This document shows, one piece after another, positions 25,563-34,504 of a DNA stretch of 64,000 nucleotides (positions are counted from its first letter, which is position 1; the number at the start of each line of letters is the position of its first letter). The notes under the pieces are model-generated. The model made no database searches, was not told the origin of the DNA, and saw only the letters and a program-made list of their open reading frames with translations. Location of the stretch: positions 2,018,001-2,082,000 of the forward strand of contig NZ_CP067136.1 in the NCBI RefSeq assembly GCF_028553785.1. The letters are read 5' to 3'. A program made the position numbers and the translations under genes. The DNA comes from Paracoccus fistulariae (GTDB lineage: Bacteria; Pseudomonadota; Alphaproteobacteria; Rhodobacterales; Rhodobacteraceae).

Positions 25563-26635
25563 TACGCCTTGTTCCCCGCAGCGAAACCTCGATGGGCTGG
25601 CAGATCGCCACCCCGGTTCTGGCGGTTCTGGCCACGATGGTGATGGGCGGGCTTCTGTTTGCGATCATGGGATACGATCCGGTCGCCGCGATCCGCACGA
25701 TCTTCTGGGATCCGCTGTTTGGCCCCGCGGCGGGCTATTCCCGCCCGCAGCTTCTGGTCAAGGCGGCACCGCTGATCCTGATCGCCTCTGGCCTTGCCAT
25801 CGGCTTTCGCGCGGGCATCTGGAATATCGGCGCCGAGGGGCAATATATCATCGGCGGCATCACCGGCGCCGCCGTCGCGCTGGCGGCCTATCCGGCGGAC
25901 GGAATGTGGATCTTTCCGGCCATGGTGCTGGCCGGGGCGCTTGGCGGCTGGGCCTGGGGGATGATCCCGGCCCTGCTGCGCAACTGGTTCGGCGCGTCGG
26001 AAATCCTTGTGTCGCTGATGCTGGTCTATGTCGCGGAAAAAATCGCGGCCTGGATGGCCTTTGGCCCGATGCGCAATCCCGAAGGCTTTGGCATGCCCGG
26101 ATCGCGGAACCTGACGCAATATCCGCCCGCCGCCAATCCCGAACTGATCGCTGGTACCGGCGCCCATTGGGGCGTGGTGGCCGCCGCCCTTGCCGTGCTG
26201 GCAACCTGGTTCCTGATCAGCCGCCATATCCGGGGATTTCATATCCGCACCGCAGGCCTTGCCCCGCGTGCCGCGCGCTTTGCCGGGGTAAAACCCGAAA
26301 CGCTGGTCGCCTTCTGCCTTGGCCTTTCGGGGGCGCTGGCCGGCATGGCGGGCCTGTTCGAGGCCTCTGGCCCCGCAGGCCAGATCACCGACAGCTTCGG
26401 TTCAGGCTATGGCTTTACCGCTATCATCGTGGCCTTTCTGGGCCGTCTGCATCCGCTGGGCATCCTGCTGGCCGGGCTGCTGCTGGCGCTGACCTATATC
26501 GGCGGGGAACTGGCGCAACTGACCCTGCAACTGCCCGCCGCCACCGTGCAGGTGTTTCAGGGGATGCTGCTGTTCTTCCTTCTGGGCTTCGATCTGCTGA
26601 CCCGCTTCCGGGTCGAAAGGACGGTGACGGCATGA
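25559..26635 (+). CDS. Nucleoside-type ABC transporter permease 1
   Basis: A 358-residue permease of the BPD_transp_2 family with about ten hydrophobic segments. Examples are IATPVLAVLATMVMGGLLFA and LILIASGLAIGFRAGIWNIG (residues about 75-95, with the conserved GIWNIGAEGQ motif). Further motifs are FGASEILVSLMLVYVA and SGALAGMAGLFEASGPAGQI, a loop likely to contact the ATPase. Its start overlaps the ATPase stop by 4 bp. Homologues are YufP/NupP and RbsC-like proteins; the NIGAEGQ motif favours the nucleoside/BMP group. Confidence 0.87.
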   Translation: MIRLVPRSETSMGWQIATPVLAVLATMVMGGLLFAIMGYDPVAAIRTIFWDPLFGPAAGYSRPQLLVKAAPLILIASGLAIGFRAGIWNIGAEGQYIIGGITGAAVALAAYPADGMWIFPAMVLAGALGGWAWGMIPALLRNWFGASEILVSLMLVYVAEKIAAWMAFGPMRNPEGFGMPGSRNLTQYPPAANPELIAGTGAHWGVVAAALAVLATWFLISRHIRGFHIRTAGLAPRAARFAGVKPETLVAFCLGLSGALAGMAGLFEASGPAGQITDSFGSGYGFTAIIVAFLGRLHPLGILLAGLLLALTYIGGELAQLTLQLPAATVQVFQGMLLFFLLGFDLLTRFRVERTVTA

Positions 26636-26686
26636 GGGCACGCAGCTGCAACCCGCCATTCGTCGCATGTCCGAAAGGGGGCACAG

Positions 26687-27574
26687 ATGATTGATCCGCT
26701 GTCGGTTTTCCTGCTGCTTCTGGCCGCCGCGACGCCGATCCTGTTCGCCGCCCTTGGCGAATTGATCGTAGAGCGTGCGGGCGTGTTGAACCTCGGGGTC
26801 GAGGGCATGATGATCACCGGCGCGCTGGCCGGTTTCGCCGCCGCTCATGCCACCGGCAACGCCTTTATCGGCTTTGCCGTGGCCGCCCTGGCGGGGGCTG
26901 CAATTTCGATGCTGTTTGCCCTGCTGACGCAATTCCTGCTGGCCAATCAGGTCGCCTCGGGTCTGGCGCTGACGCTGTTCGGGCTGGGCCTTGCGGCACT
27001 GTTCGGCAAACCGCTGGAGGGGATCAAGGCGCCGCCCATGCCCGCCGGTCCGCTGAAGGTCAACTGGATCGTCTGGCTTGGCCTGCTGATGGTGCCGCTG
27101 GTCTGGTGGTTCCTGAACCGCAGCCGCGCCGGGCTGATCCTGCGCGGCGTGGGCGAAAACCACGATGCGGCCCACGCGCTTGGCTATGACGTCCGGCGGG
27201 TGCGGATCGCGGCCATTGCCTTCGGCGGCGCAATGGCCGGGATCGGCGGGGCCTTCATCTCGATCGCGACGGTACTGCAATGGACCGAGGGCATGACCGC
27301 CGGCGCGGGCTGGATCGCGCTGGCCATCGTGGTCTTTTCCAACTGGACCGCCCCCGGCGTGCTGGCGGGCGCATGGCTGTTCGGCGGGGTCACGGTGCTG
27401 CAATTGCGACTGCAGGCGGCGGGGGTCTCCGTGCCCGTGCAACTGCTGTCCATGGCCCCTTATCTGGCCACGATCATCGTGCTGGTCGCCATCTCGGCCA
27501 TGCAGAAATTCAGCCGCCGCGCTGGCGGCGGAGCGCCCGGCTCTCTGGGCAGGAATTTTCACGCGCTGCGATAG
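26687..27574 (+). CDS. Nucleoside-type ABC transporter permease 2
   Basis: A 295-residue membrane protein, the second permease of the importer. Family markers are FAALGELIVERAGVLNLGVE near the N-terminus (GVLNLGVEGMM), QVASGLALTLFGLGLAALFG and GAMAGIGGAFISIATVLQW. It starts 51 bp after permease 1, with AAAGGGGG upstream. YufQ/NupQ are the closest described types. Confidence 0.87.
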   Translation: MIDPLSVFLLLLAAATPILFAALGELIVERAGVLNLGVEGMMITGALAGFAAAHATGNAFIGFAVAALAGAAISMLFALLTQFLLANQVASGLALTLFGLGLAALFGKPLEGIKAPPMPAGPLKVNWIVWLGLLMVPLVWWFLNRSRAGLILRGVGENHDAAHALGYDVRRVRIAAIAFGGAMAGIGGAFISIATVLQWTEGMTAGAGWIALAIVVFSNWTAPGVLAGAWLFGGVTVLQLRLQAAGVSVPVQLLSMAPYLATIIVLVAISAMQKFSRRAGGGAPGSLGRNFHALR

Positions 27575-27610
27575 AACGCGGCCCAACCCCTTACCAACAG
27601 GAGATCATCC

Positions 27611-28690
27611 ATGAAACGCAGAACATTACTGGCAAGCGCCGTCGCGATCTCGGCCATGTCGCTGGCCCTGCCCGCCGCCGCCCAGGACGAGCCGTTGAAA
27701 GTCGGGTTCATCTATGTCGGCCCGGTCGGTGACGGCGGCTGGACCTATCAGCACGATCAGGGCCGGCAGGCGGTCGAGGCCGAATTCGGCGACCGCGTGG
27801 AAACCACCTTCATCGAAAGCGTGCCCGAAGGCGCCGATGCCGAACGCGCGATCACCCAGCTGGCGCTGGCCGGGAACAAGCTGATCTTCACCACCAGCTT
27901 TGGCTTCATGGATGCGACCATCAATGTGGCGCAGAAATTCCCCGATGTGAAATTCGAACATGCCACCGGCTATAAACGCGCCGAAAACGTGTCCACCTAT
28001 GATGCGCGCTTCTACGAGGGCCGCGCGGTGATGGGCACGATTGCGGGCCGGATGACGGAATCGAACAAGATCGGCTATATCGGCTCTTTCCCGATCCCCG
28101 AGGTGATCCAGGGCATCAATTCCAGCTATATCCACGCGAAGAAGGTGAACCCGGATGTCGAGATGAAGGTGGTCTGGGCCTATAGCTGGTTCGATCCCGC
28201 GAAAGAGGCCGATGCCGCATCCGCCCTGCTGGCCGAAGGTGTCGATGTGATCCTGCAGCACACCGATTCCACCGCCCCCCTTGCCAAGGCGCAAGAGGCC
28301 GGCGCCATCGGTTTCGGGCAGGCCAGCGATATGTCCGCCTTCAAGCCCAACCCGCGCGTGTCCTCGATCATCGACAACTGGGCGCCCTATTATATCGAGC
28401 GTGTCGGTGCGGTGCTGGATGGCAGCTGGGAATCCAAGGCAACCTGGGCCGGGATCGGCGATGGCGAGGTGGAAATCGGCGAAATCACCGATGCCGTCCC
28501 CGCCGAGGTGAAGGCCGAGGCCGAAGCGCTGAAGGACAAGATCGCGTCGGGCGAATACCACCCCTTCACCGGCCCGCTGAACAAGGCCGATGGCAGTGCC
28601 TGGCTGGCCGAAGGTCAGACCGCCACGGATGAAGAACTGGCCGGGATGAATTTCTTCGTCGAAGGCATCACCGCCGAAATCCCGAAGTAA
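27611..28690 (+). CDS. BMP family ABC transporter substrate-binding protein
   Basis: A 359-residue periplasmic binding protein with an N-terminal signal peptide (basic MKRRT, hydrophobic core, cleavage near AAAQDEP). The BMP family (purine-nucleoside receptors such as PnrA/Med) is indicated by KVGFIYVGPVGDGGWTYQHD, FTTSFGFMDATINVAQKFPD, VMGTIAGRMTESNKIGYIGS and VDVILQHTDSTAPLAKAQ. Purine nucleosides or a related compound are the likely ligand; no purine enzyme is linked here, so this stays general. AACAGGAGA precedes the ATG, and a terminator follows. Confidence 0.88.
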   Translation: MKRRTLLASAVAISAMSLALPAAAQDEPLKVGFIYVGPVGDGGWTYQHDQGRQAVEAEFGDRVETTFIESVPEGADAERAITQLALAGNKLIFTTSFGFMDATINVAQKFPDVKFEHATGYKRAENVSTYDARFYEGRAVMGTIAGRMTESNKIGYIGSFPIPEVIQGINSSYIHAKKVNPDVEMKVVWAYSWFDPAKEADAASALLAEGVDVILQHTDSTAPLAKAQEAGAIGFGQASDMSAFKPNPRVSSIIDNWAPYYIERVGAVLDGSWESKATWAGIGDGEVEIGEITDAVPAEVKAEAEALKDKIASGEYHPFTGPLNKADGSAWLAEGQTATDEELAGMNFFVEGITAEIPK

Positions 28691-28710
28691 TCCGCATCAC
28701 AGACACCGAA

Positions 28711-28736
28711 AAGCCCCGCAATGCGGGGCTTTTTTC
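28711..28736 (+). terminator. Rho-independent terminator of the BMP transporter operon
   Basis: AAGCCCCGCA pairs with TGCGGGGCTT and runs directly into a T tract. It lies 21 bp after the binding-protein stop. Confidence 0.88.
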
Positions 28737-28758
28737 GTCTTTGCCGATCGTCGGGGCG

Positions 28759-29979
28759 TTAATCGTAACGCCGCCGGTCCTCGATCACCAGGCCGTCATT
28801 GGGCAGGCTGTCCGGCGCAACGATCTGAACGCGGGCCTTCATCTTCAGTGTCGCCAGAATGGAACTGGCATATTCCGCCTGGGCCTCGCGCGGGCTTTCG
28901 ATCTGCACGGTCATCGTGTCCATCTCGCCTTCGCGATCCGCCAGCACCCTTGCGCGGGTGATCTCGGGGTGGCGCGCCACCAGCGAGGCGACCTGTTCCG
29001 GCCGGACGAACATGCCCTTGATCTTGGTCGTCTGATCGGCGCGCCCCATCCAGCCCTTGATCCGCATATTGCTGCGGCCGCAGGGCGAGTTGCCGGGCAG
29101 AACCGCCGAGAGATCGCCGGTGGCAAAGCGGATCAGCGGGTAATCAGGGTTGAGCGATGTCACCAGCACCTCGCCGACCTCGCCATCGGCAAGGGGCGTG
29201 CCGGTGCCCGGGCGCACGATTTCGACGATCACGCCCTCATCGACGATCATCCCCTCCATCGCCAGCGATTCATAGGCGATGTTGCCCAGATCCGCCGTGG
29301 CATAGCATTGCAGCGTCTGTATGCCGCGATCCGCGTAAAGCTGCCGCAGCGAGGGGAACAGCGCCCCGCCCGCCACCGCCGCGCGGGTGAAGGACAGCGT
29401 TTCGCCCAGCTCATCGGCTCGTTCCAGAATGACCTTCAGAAAGTCGGGCGTGCCTGCATAGACCGTCGTGCCGATATCGGCAGCGGCCCGCACCTGCAGA
29501 TCGGTCTGGCCCGTTCCTGCAGGCAGCACCGCCGCATCCACGGCCCGCGCCCCGGATTCGAACATCATCCCGGCAGGCGTCAGATGATAGGCAAAGCAAT
29601 TCTGCACGATATCGCCGCGCCCGATGCCGCAGGCATGCAGAAAGCGGCCAAGGCGCCACCAGTCATTGTCCAGACGCCCCGGTTCATAGATCGGCCCCGG
29701 CGACTGAAAGATGTGATCGAATTCCGCCGCCAGCCGGGTGGCAAAACCGCCAAAGGGCGGGTTCTTCTTCTGCGCCTCGGTCAGTTCGGCCTTGCGGATC
29801 ACCGGCAGATTCGCCAGCGCCGCCCGCGTGGTGATCGCCGCCGGATCGACATCGCGCAGCAACCGCGCCAGTGCCGGTGCCGTCTTGGCGCGGCCGATGG
29901 CGGCAGGCAGGGCGGTGGCCAGCCATCCGGCACGCTCATCCTCGCTGCGGGTTTCAAGCTCGTCGTAGAAATCGGTCAT
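28759..29979 (-). CDS. PaaK-like adenylate-forming enzyme (phenylacetate-CoA ligase family)
   Basis: A 406-residue member of the phenylacetate-CoA ligase family, expected to activate a carboxylic acid as acyl-AMP and then acyl-CoA. Later family motifs are present: CYATADLGNIAYES (A5 region), LIRFATGDLSAVLPG (A7) and GRADQTTKIKGMFVRPEQV (A8). The usual Ser/Thr/Gly-rich P-loop (SSGTTG in PaaK) is replaced by IFQSPGPIYEPG at about residues 90-101. It lies downstream of the HAAT ABC genes on the same strand, 131 bp after the last one, so it probably acts on the imported substrate. The natural substrate is unknown. Confidence 0.75.
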   Translation of the reverse strand: MTDFYDELETRSEDERAGWLATALPAAIGRAKTAPALARLLRDVDPAAITTRAALANLPVIRKAELTEAQKKNPPFGGFATRLAAEFDHIFQSPGPIYEPGRLDNDWWRLGRFLHACGIGRGDIVQNCFAYHLTPAGMMFESGARAVDAAVLPAGTGQTDLQVRAAADIGTTVYAGTPDFLKVILERADELGETLSFTRAAVAGGALFPSLRQLYADRGIQTLQCYATADLGNIAYESLAMEGMIVDEGVIVEIVRPGTGTPLADGEVGEVLVTSLNPDYPLIRFATGDLSAVLPGNSPCGRSNMRIKGWMGRADQTTKIKGMFVRPEQVASLVARHPEITRARVLADREGEMDTMTVQIESPREAQAEYASSILATLKMKARVQIVAPDSLPNDGLVIEDRRRYD

Positions 29980-30110
29980 GAAACCTCCTCAGTCTTGCTG
30001 TGACAGGGCCGCCTATCGTCCGCCGGGTCGTGTCCCGCGATCAGCGCCGTGCCTGTCCAAGCGGCCCCGTGATCCTGTCTATGTGTCGAATTTCCAGCCA
30101 TGCCCACACC

Positions 30111-30932
30111 TCAGGCCAGCCAACGCTTGCGGCGACGATAGCTGCGCACGTCGCGAAAGCTTTTGCGGCCTTCATCCGACATCCCCAGATAGAATTCCTT
30201 CACATCCGGGTTCTCGCGCAGATCCTTGGCCTCGCCATCCATGACGACGCGGCCATTTTCCAGGATATAGCCGTAATGGGCAAAGCGCAGCGCGACATTG
30301 GTGTTCTGTTCGGCCAGCAGGAAGGTCACGCCCTCGCCTTCATTCACGGCCTTCACGATGTCAAAGATCTGTTCGACCAGCTGCGGCGCCAGCCCCATCG
30401 AGGGCTCGTCCAGCAGGATGGTCTCGGGCCGCGACATCAGGGCACGGCCCATCGCGACCATCTGCTGCTCGCCGCCCGATGTATAGCCCGCCTGCGATTT
30501 GCGACGCTCGCGCAGGCGCGGGAAATAGTCATAGACCATTTCCAGATCCTGCTTCACCGCCGCGCTGTCACTGCGGGTATAGGCGCCGGTCAGCAGGTTT
30601 TCCTCGACCGTCAGATGTTCGAAGCAATGCCGACCCTCCATCACCTGAATGACGCCCTTCTTGACCAGCGCCGCCGGGTTCAGTTCTGACACCGCTTCGC
30701 CGCGATAGACGATGCTGCCTTTGGTCACCTCTCCGCGTTCCGAAGCCAGCAGGTTCGAAATCGCTTTCAGGGTGGTGGTCTTGCCGGCGCCATTGCCACC
30801 CAGCAAGGCCGTGATGCTGCCCTTGGGCACGGTCAGGCTGACGCCCTTCAGCACCAGGATGACGTGATTATAGATCACCTCGATATTGTTGACTTCCAGC
30901 AGGTTTTCCGGGGCAGGATTGGCGTCAAGCAT
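30111..30932 (-). CDS. Branched-chain/aromatic-type ABC transporter ATP-binding protein (LivF-like)
   Basis: A 273-residue ATPase with ALLGGNGAGKTTTLKAISNL (Walker A), YTSGGEQQMVAMGRALMSRP (signature) and TILLDEPSMGLAPQLVEQIF (Walker B). It has a 30-residue C-terminal extension (LRENPDVKEFYLGMSDEGRK and a basic tail) beyond standard LivF. It is the second ATPase of the importer whose other subunits lie upstream at 30993-35335. Confidence 0.88.
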   Translation of the reverse strand: MLDANPAPENLLEVNNIEVIYNHVILVLKGVSLTVPKGSITALLGGNGAGKTTTLKAISNLLASERGEVTKGSIVYRGEAVSELNPAALVKKGVIQVMEGRHCFEHLTVEENLLTGAYTRSDSAAVKQDLEMVYDYFPRLRERRKSQAGYTSGGEQQMVAMGRALMSRPETILLDEPSMGLAPQLVEQIFDIVKAVNEGEGVTFLLAEQNTNVALRFAHYGYILENGRVVMDGEAKDLRENPDVKEFYLGMSDEGRKSFRDVRSYRRRKRWLA

Positions 30933-30957
30933 GGTGTATCCTCAGGCGTGATGGTTG

Positions 30958-30982
30958 CCCCCGGCGACGGCTGCCGCCGGGG
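30958..30982 (-). other. Intercistronic hairpin after the binding-protein gene
   Basis: CCCCGGCG and CGCCGGGG form an 8-bp stem between the substrate-binding gene and livF. There is no T tract on the minus strand, so it is more likely an RNA-stabilising hairpin allowing higher binding-protein expression than a full terminator. Confidence 0.45.
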
Positions 30983-30992
30983 TCTTTCGGGA

Positions 30993-32276
30993 TCAATCGC
31001 AGCTGCGCCGCTCGATGCCGGCTTCGGCGGCATAGGCGGCGGAATCCTCGGCGATCAGCGGATCAAGAACCTCGGCATCGGGCTCCATGAATTCGGTGAT
31101 CAGGTTCCACTGCTTGGCGGCAGCGTCCCATTGCTGGACACGCGCCATGCCGTTACCGCCGTGATTGGAACAGCTCAGCGCGAATGCAGGGCCGAAATCG
31201 GGCAGGCCAAGCTCGGCCAGATGCTCGGCGGTCATGTCCAGCTGCTCGAACCCGTCGCGCAACTGCTCGGGCGTGATGGCCGAGGTGCCTGCGATCTCTT
31301 GCGCCTTGCGGATCGCCTCGGCAATCACGACAGCCGCATACATGCCGCGCGAATACACGGCCGAGCCGACATGCTCACCCCCCTGCGACGCCTTGCCCGG
31401 CTCGATCACATAGCTCTGCAATTCGTCATAAAGCGGATAGTCGGTGCCCACGCCGTTAAAGGTCAGCGCCTTGTAACCATTGGCCCCGTCGCCCGCAGGC
31501 ATCACATCCAGTTCCGATCCGGCCCACCAGATGCCGATGAAATTCTCCATCGGGAAGCGGATATTGGCGGCCTCCTGAATGGCGACCTGGTTCATCACGC
31601 CCCAGCCCCACATCAGCACGTAATCGGGCTTGTCGCGACGGATCTGCAGCCATTGCGATTTCTGCTCTTGCCCGGGCGCCTCGACCGGCACCTCGCTCAG
31701 CGTGAAGCCATGCTTCTTGCTCAGCTCCTGCAATGTGCGGATCGGCTCCTTGCCATAGGCCGAATTGTGATAGACCAGCGCGATCTTCTTGCCGTTCAGA
31801 TCGCCGCCATTCTCATCCAGCAGATATTTGATCGCGATCGAGGCCCCGTCCCAGTAATTGGCCGGCGCGTTGAAGACCCATTCGAAAACCGACCCATCCT
31901 TGGCCGAGGTGCGGCCATAGCCCGGCGTATACAGCACCTTCTTGTCAACAGCGACTTTCGGGATCAGCTGATAGGTGATGCCGGTGGACAGCGGGTTGAA
32001 GATCAAGGCGCCTTCCTTGGTCGCCTCATAGCATTCAACGCCCTTTTCGGTGTTATAGGCCGTCTCGCATTCCGGCACCTTGATCATCTCACCGCCGATG
32101 CCGCCATCGCGTTCATTCAGCAGGGTGAAGTAATCGTTGAAGCCATCGGCATATTGCGTCCCGTTCGCACCATAGGGTCCGGTGCGATAGCTCAGGTTCG
32201 GCACGATCAGATCGGCCATGGCTGGGGCTGCGGCCATCACGGCGGCGGCGGCCAGTCCTGCGATTTTCAGTTTCAT
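30993..32276 (-). CDS. HAAT-family ABC transporter substrate-binding protein
   Basis: A 427-residue periplasmic binding protein (peripla_BP_6, LivJ-like). The signal peptide MKLKIAGLAAAAVMAAAPAM ends before ADLIVPNLSY. Typical segments are YADGFNDYFTLLNERDGGIG, IALVYHNSAYGKEPIRTLQE and WLQIRRDKPDYVLMWGWGVM. Two Cys pairs (CETAYNTEKGVEC and the C-terminal RRSCD) may form disulphides. The association with CoA-ligase genes suggests an aromatic or branched carboxylate rather than leucine. Confidence 0.87.
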   Translation of the reverse strand: MKLKIAGLAAAAVMAAAPAMADLIVPNLSYRTGPYGANGTQYADGFNDYFTLLNERDGGIGGEMIKVPECETAYNTEKGVECYEATKEGALIFNPLSTGITYQLIPKVAVDKKVLYTPGYGRTSAKDGSVFEWVFNAPANYWDGASIAIKYLLDENGGDLNGKKIALVYHNSAYGKEPIRTLQELSKKHGFTLSEVPVEAPGQEQKSQWLQIRRDKPDYVLMWGWGVMNQVAIQEAANIRFPMENFIGIWWAGSELDVMPAGDGANGYKALTFNGVGTDYPLYDELQSYVIEPGKASQGGEHVGSAVYSRGMYAAVVIAEAIRKAQEIAGTSAITPEQLRDGFEQLDMTAEHLAELGLPDFGPAFALSCSNHGGNGMARVQQWDAAAKQWNLITEFMEPDAEVLDPLIAEDSAAYAAEAGIERRSCD

Positions 32277-32323
32277 TTCTTTCCTCCCAAGGATGTTAAG
32301 ACCGCTTATTCCGGTTCTTCAGA

Positions 32324-33406
32324 TTAATGAGGGAACGGCCACAGCCGCAGCTTTTCCTTGACCAGACGCCACAGACGGGCCAGCCCGTGCGGCTCGACGA
32401 TCAGGAAGAAGATGATCAGCGCACCGACGATCATCAGCTCGATATGCGCCGCCAGATCGGTGGGCCAGCCAAAGCCGCCAACCAGCAGGTTCTTCAGAAA
32501 GACCGGCAACAGCACCATGAAGGCCGCGCCCGCAAAGCTGCCGAAGATCGATCCAAGCCCGCCGATGATGACCATGAACAGGACCAGAAAGCTCTTGTTG
32601 ATGCCGAATGCCTCGGTCACTTCCGCAGCGCCCAGATAGACCGCGAACAGCAGCGCCCCGGCGATGCCGACAAAGAAGGAACTGACGCCGAATGCCGACA
32701 GCTTCGCGGTCAGCGGATTCACCCCGATGATCTCGGCGGCGATATCCATATCGCGAATGGCCATCCATTTGCGCCCGATCATGCCGCGCGTCAGATTGCG
32801 TGCCATCCAGGCGGCAAAGACCACAAAGGCCAGACAGATCAGATATTTCGCCGCCGGACTGGCCGCGGGACCGGTCACGGCCCAACCCAGCACGGTCCGT
32901 TCCGGCGCGGTGATCTGACCCGAGGCGGAATAGTTATAGAACCACGGCACCTTGTTGAACAGCCAGACCAGAAAGAACTGCGCCGCCAATGTCGCCACCG
33001 CCAGATAGAAGCCCTTGATCCGCAGGCTGGGCAGGCCGAAGGCAATGCCCACCAGCGCGGTGATCCCCCCGGCCAGCAGGATGTGGATCACCACATTCAC
33101 CTCGGGAAAGGCGGTCATCAGCTTATAGACCGCATAGGCGCCCACAGCCATGAAACCGCCCGTGCCCAGACTGACCTGCCCGGCATAGCCCGTCAGCACA
33201 TTCAGCCCGATCGCCGCCACCGAATAGATCAGGAAAGGCAGCAGGATCGCGCTGGCCCAGTAATCGTTGATGACAAAGGGCACCACCAGAACCGCCACCG
33301 CAAGGATCGCATAATATCCCCAGCGATCCAGCCTGATCGGAAAGGTCTGACTGTCATCGCGATAGCTCGTCTTGAAATCGCCCGCTTCACGATAAAACAT
33401 CGCCAC
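32324..33406 (-). CDS. HAAT-family ABC transporter permease (LivM-like)
   Basis: A 360-residue inner-membrane permease with eight to ten hydrophobic segments. LivM markers are AIGLNVLTGYAGQVSLGTGG, FGLPSLRIKGFYLAVATLAA and GAEVTEAFG-type loops with VLFMVIIGGLGSIFGSFAGA. Near the middle, RKWMAIRDMDIAAEIIGVNP is the EAA-like coupling loop. It sits between livH (76 bp upstream) and the binding protein. The 75-bp gap upstream carries repeat copy D. Confidence 0.88.
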   Translation of the reverse strand: MAMFYREAGDFKTSYRDDSQTFPIRLDRWGYYAILAVAVLVVPFVINDYWASAILLPFLIYSVAAIGLNVLTGYAGQVSLGTGGFMAVGAYAVYKLMTAFPEVNVVIHILLAGGITALVGIAFGLPSLRIKGFYLAVATLAAQFFLVWLFNKVPWFYNYSASGQITAPERTVLGWAVTGPAASPAAKYLICLAFVVFAAWMARNLTRGMIGRKWMAIRDMDIAAEIIGVNPLTAKLSAFGVSSFFVGIAGALLFAVYLGAAEVTEAFGINKSFLVLFMVIIGGLGSIFGSFAGAAFMVLLPVFLKNLLVGGFGWPTDLAAHIELMIVGALIIFFLIVEPHGLARLWRLVKEKLRLWPFPH

Positions 33407-33434
33407 GCTCCCCTATTCCACCCTGCATTGGCAT

Positions 33435-33464
33435 CTTTTGTGCCCAAATATCCCCGCCGGAGGC
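33435..33464 (+). repeat. Dispersed repeat, copy D (head only)
   Basis: CTTTTGTGCCCAAATATCCC is nearly identical to the head of copy A at 2419-2437. It is followed by CGCCGGAGGC instead of the long G-run hairpin. It lies between livH and livM. The head can therefore occur without the hairpin, just as copy B has the hairpin without the head. Confidence 0.6.
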
Positions 33465-33481
33465 ATGCATGATTTCCATCC

Positions 33482-34468
33482 TCACACCCTCTCGATAATG
33501 CGCTCGCCGAACAGGCCCTGCGGACGAAAGACCAGAAAGATCAGCGCCAGCACATAGGCGAACCAGTTCTCGGTCGCGCCGCCGACCAGCGGGCCGACCC
33601 AGAATTCGAACATCTTCTCACCCACGCCGATGATCAGCCCGCCGACAATCGCCCCGGGGATCGAGGTGAAGCCCCCCAGCATCAGCACCGGCAGCGCCTT
33701 CAGCGCAATCAGCGACAGGCTGAACTGCACCCCGGATTTCGTCCCCCACATGATCCCCGCGACCAGCGCCACGAAACCGGCGATGGACCAGACCATGATC
33801 CAGATGAATTGCAGGCTGATCCCCACCGACAGCGCGGCCTGGTGATCGTCGGCCACCGCCCGCATGGCCCGGCCCTGCTTGGTATATTGGCTGAACGCCA
33901 CCAGCGCCGCGACCAGAAGCGCCGCGATGAACGTGGCCCAGATATCCAGACGGTCGATAAAGAAGCCATAGCCGAACCAGTTCGCCGTCGCCTGTTCGAT
34001 CGTGTCGGAAATCCCCTGCGGCAGCCCGACATCCAGCGTCTTGATATCGGCGCCCCACATCACATCGCCCAGACCTTCCAGGAAATAGGCAAGCCCGATC
34101 GTGGCCATGAACAGGATGATCGGCTCTTGCCCGACCAGATGCTGCAGCACCAGCTTTTCGATCAGGATCGCCAGCAGCACCATGACGCCCGCCGTCAGGA
34201 TGATCGCGACCAGCGGCCCGACGGTCCAGCTGAAATTGCTCAGATGCGTGCCGAACATGGCGTTGATCAGATGCGAGAAGGGCACCTGCCCGTCCATGAT
34301 CCCCACCAGCGTCAGCGCCGCGAACAGCGCCATTACACCCTGGGCATAGTTGAACACGCCCGAAGCCTTGTAGATCAGCACGAAGCCCAGGGCGACCAGC
34401 GAATACATCACCCCGGTCATCAGCCCGTTGATAAAAACCTCGGCTGCGAAAAAGAACTGGTCCATCAC
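33482..34468 (-). CDS. HAAT-family ABC transporter permease (LivH-like)
   Basis: A 328-residue permease. LivH markers are GLMTGVMYSLVALGFVLIYK and ASGVFNYAQGVMALFAALTL at the N-terminus, QGRAMRAVADDHQAALSVGI (coupling loop), and GFTSIPGAIVGGLIIGVGEK near the C-terminus. It pairs with the LivM-like permease to form the channel. It lies 36 bp after livG. Confidence 0.89.
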   Translation of the reverse strand: MMDQFFFAAEVFINGLMTGVMYSLVALGFVLIYKASGVFNYAQGVMALFAALTLVGIMDGQVPFSHLINAMFGTHLSNFSWTVGPLVAIILTAGVMVLLAILIEKLVLQHLVGQEPIILFMATIGLAYFLEGLGDVMWGADIKTLDVGLPQGISDTIEQATANWFGYGFFIDRLDIWATFIAALLVAALVAFSQYTKQGRAMRAVADDHQAALSVGISLQFIWIMVWSIAGFVALVAGIMWGTKSGVQFSLSLIALKALPVLMLGGFTSIPGAIVGGLIIGVGEKMFEFWVGPLVGGATENWFAYVLALIFLVFRPQGLFGERIIERV

Positions 34469-34504
34469 ACTGTCTCCCCGGCTCTGGCGTCAGTCGCCCT
34501 GGTA

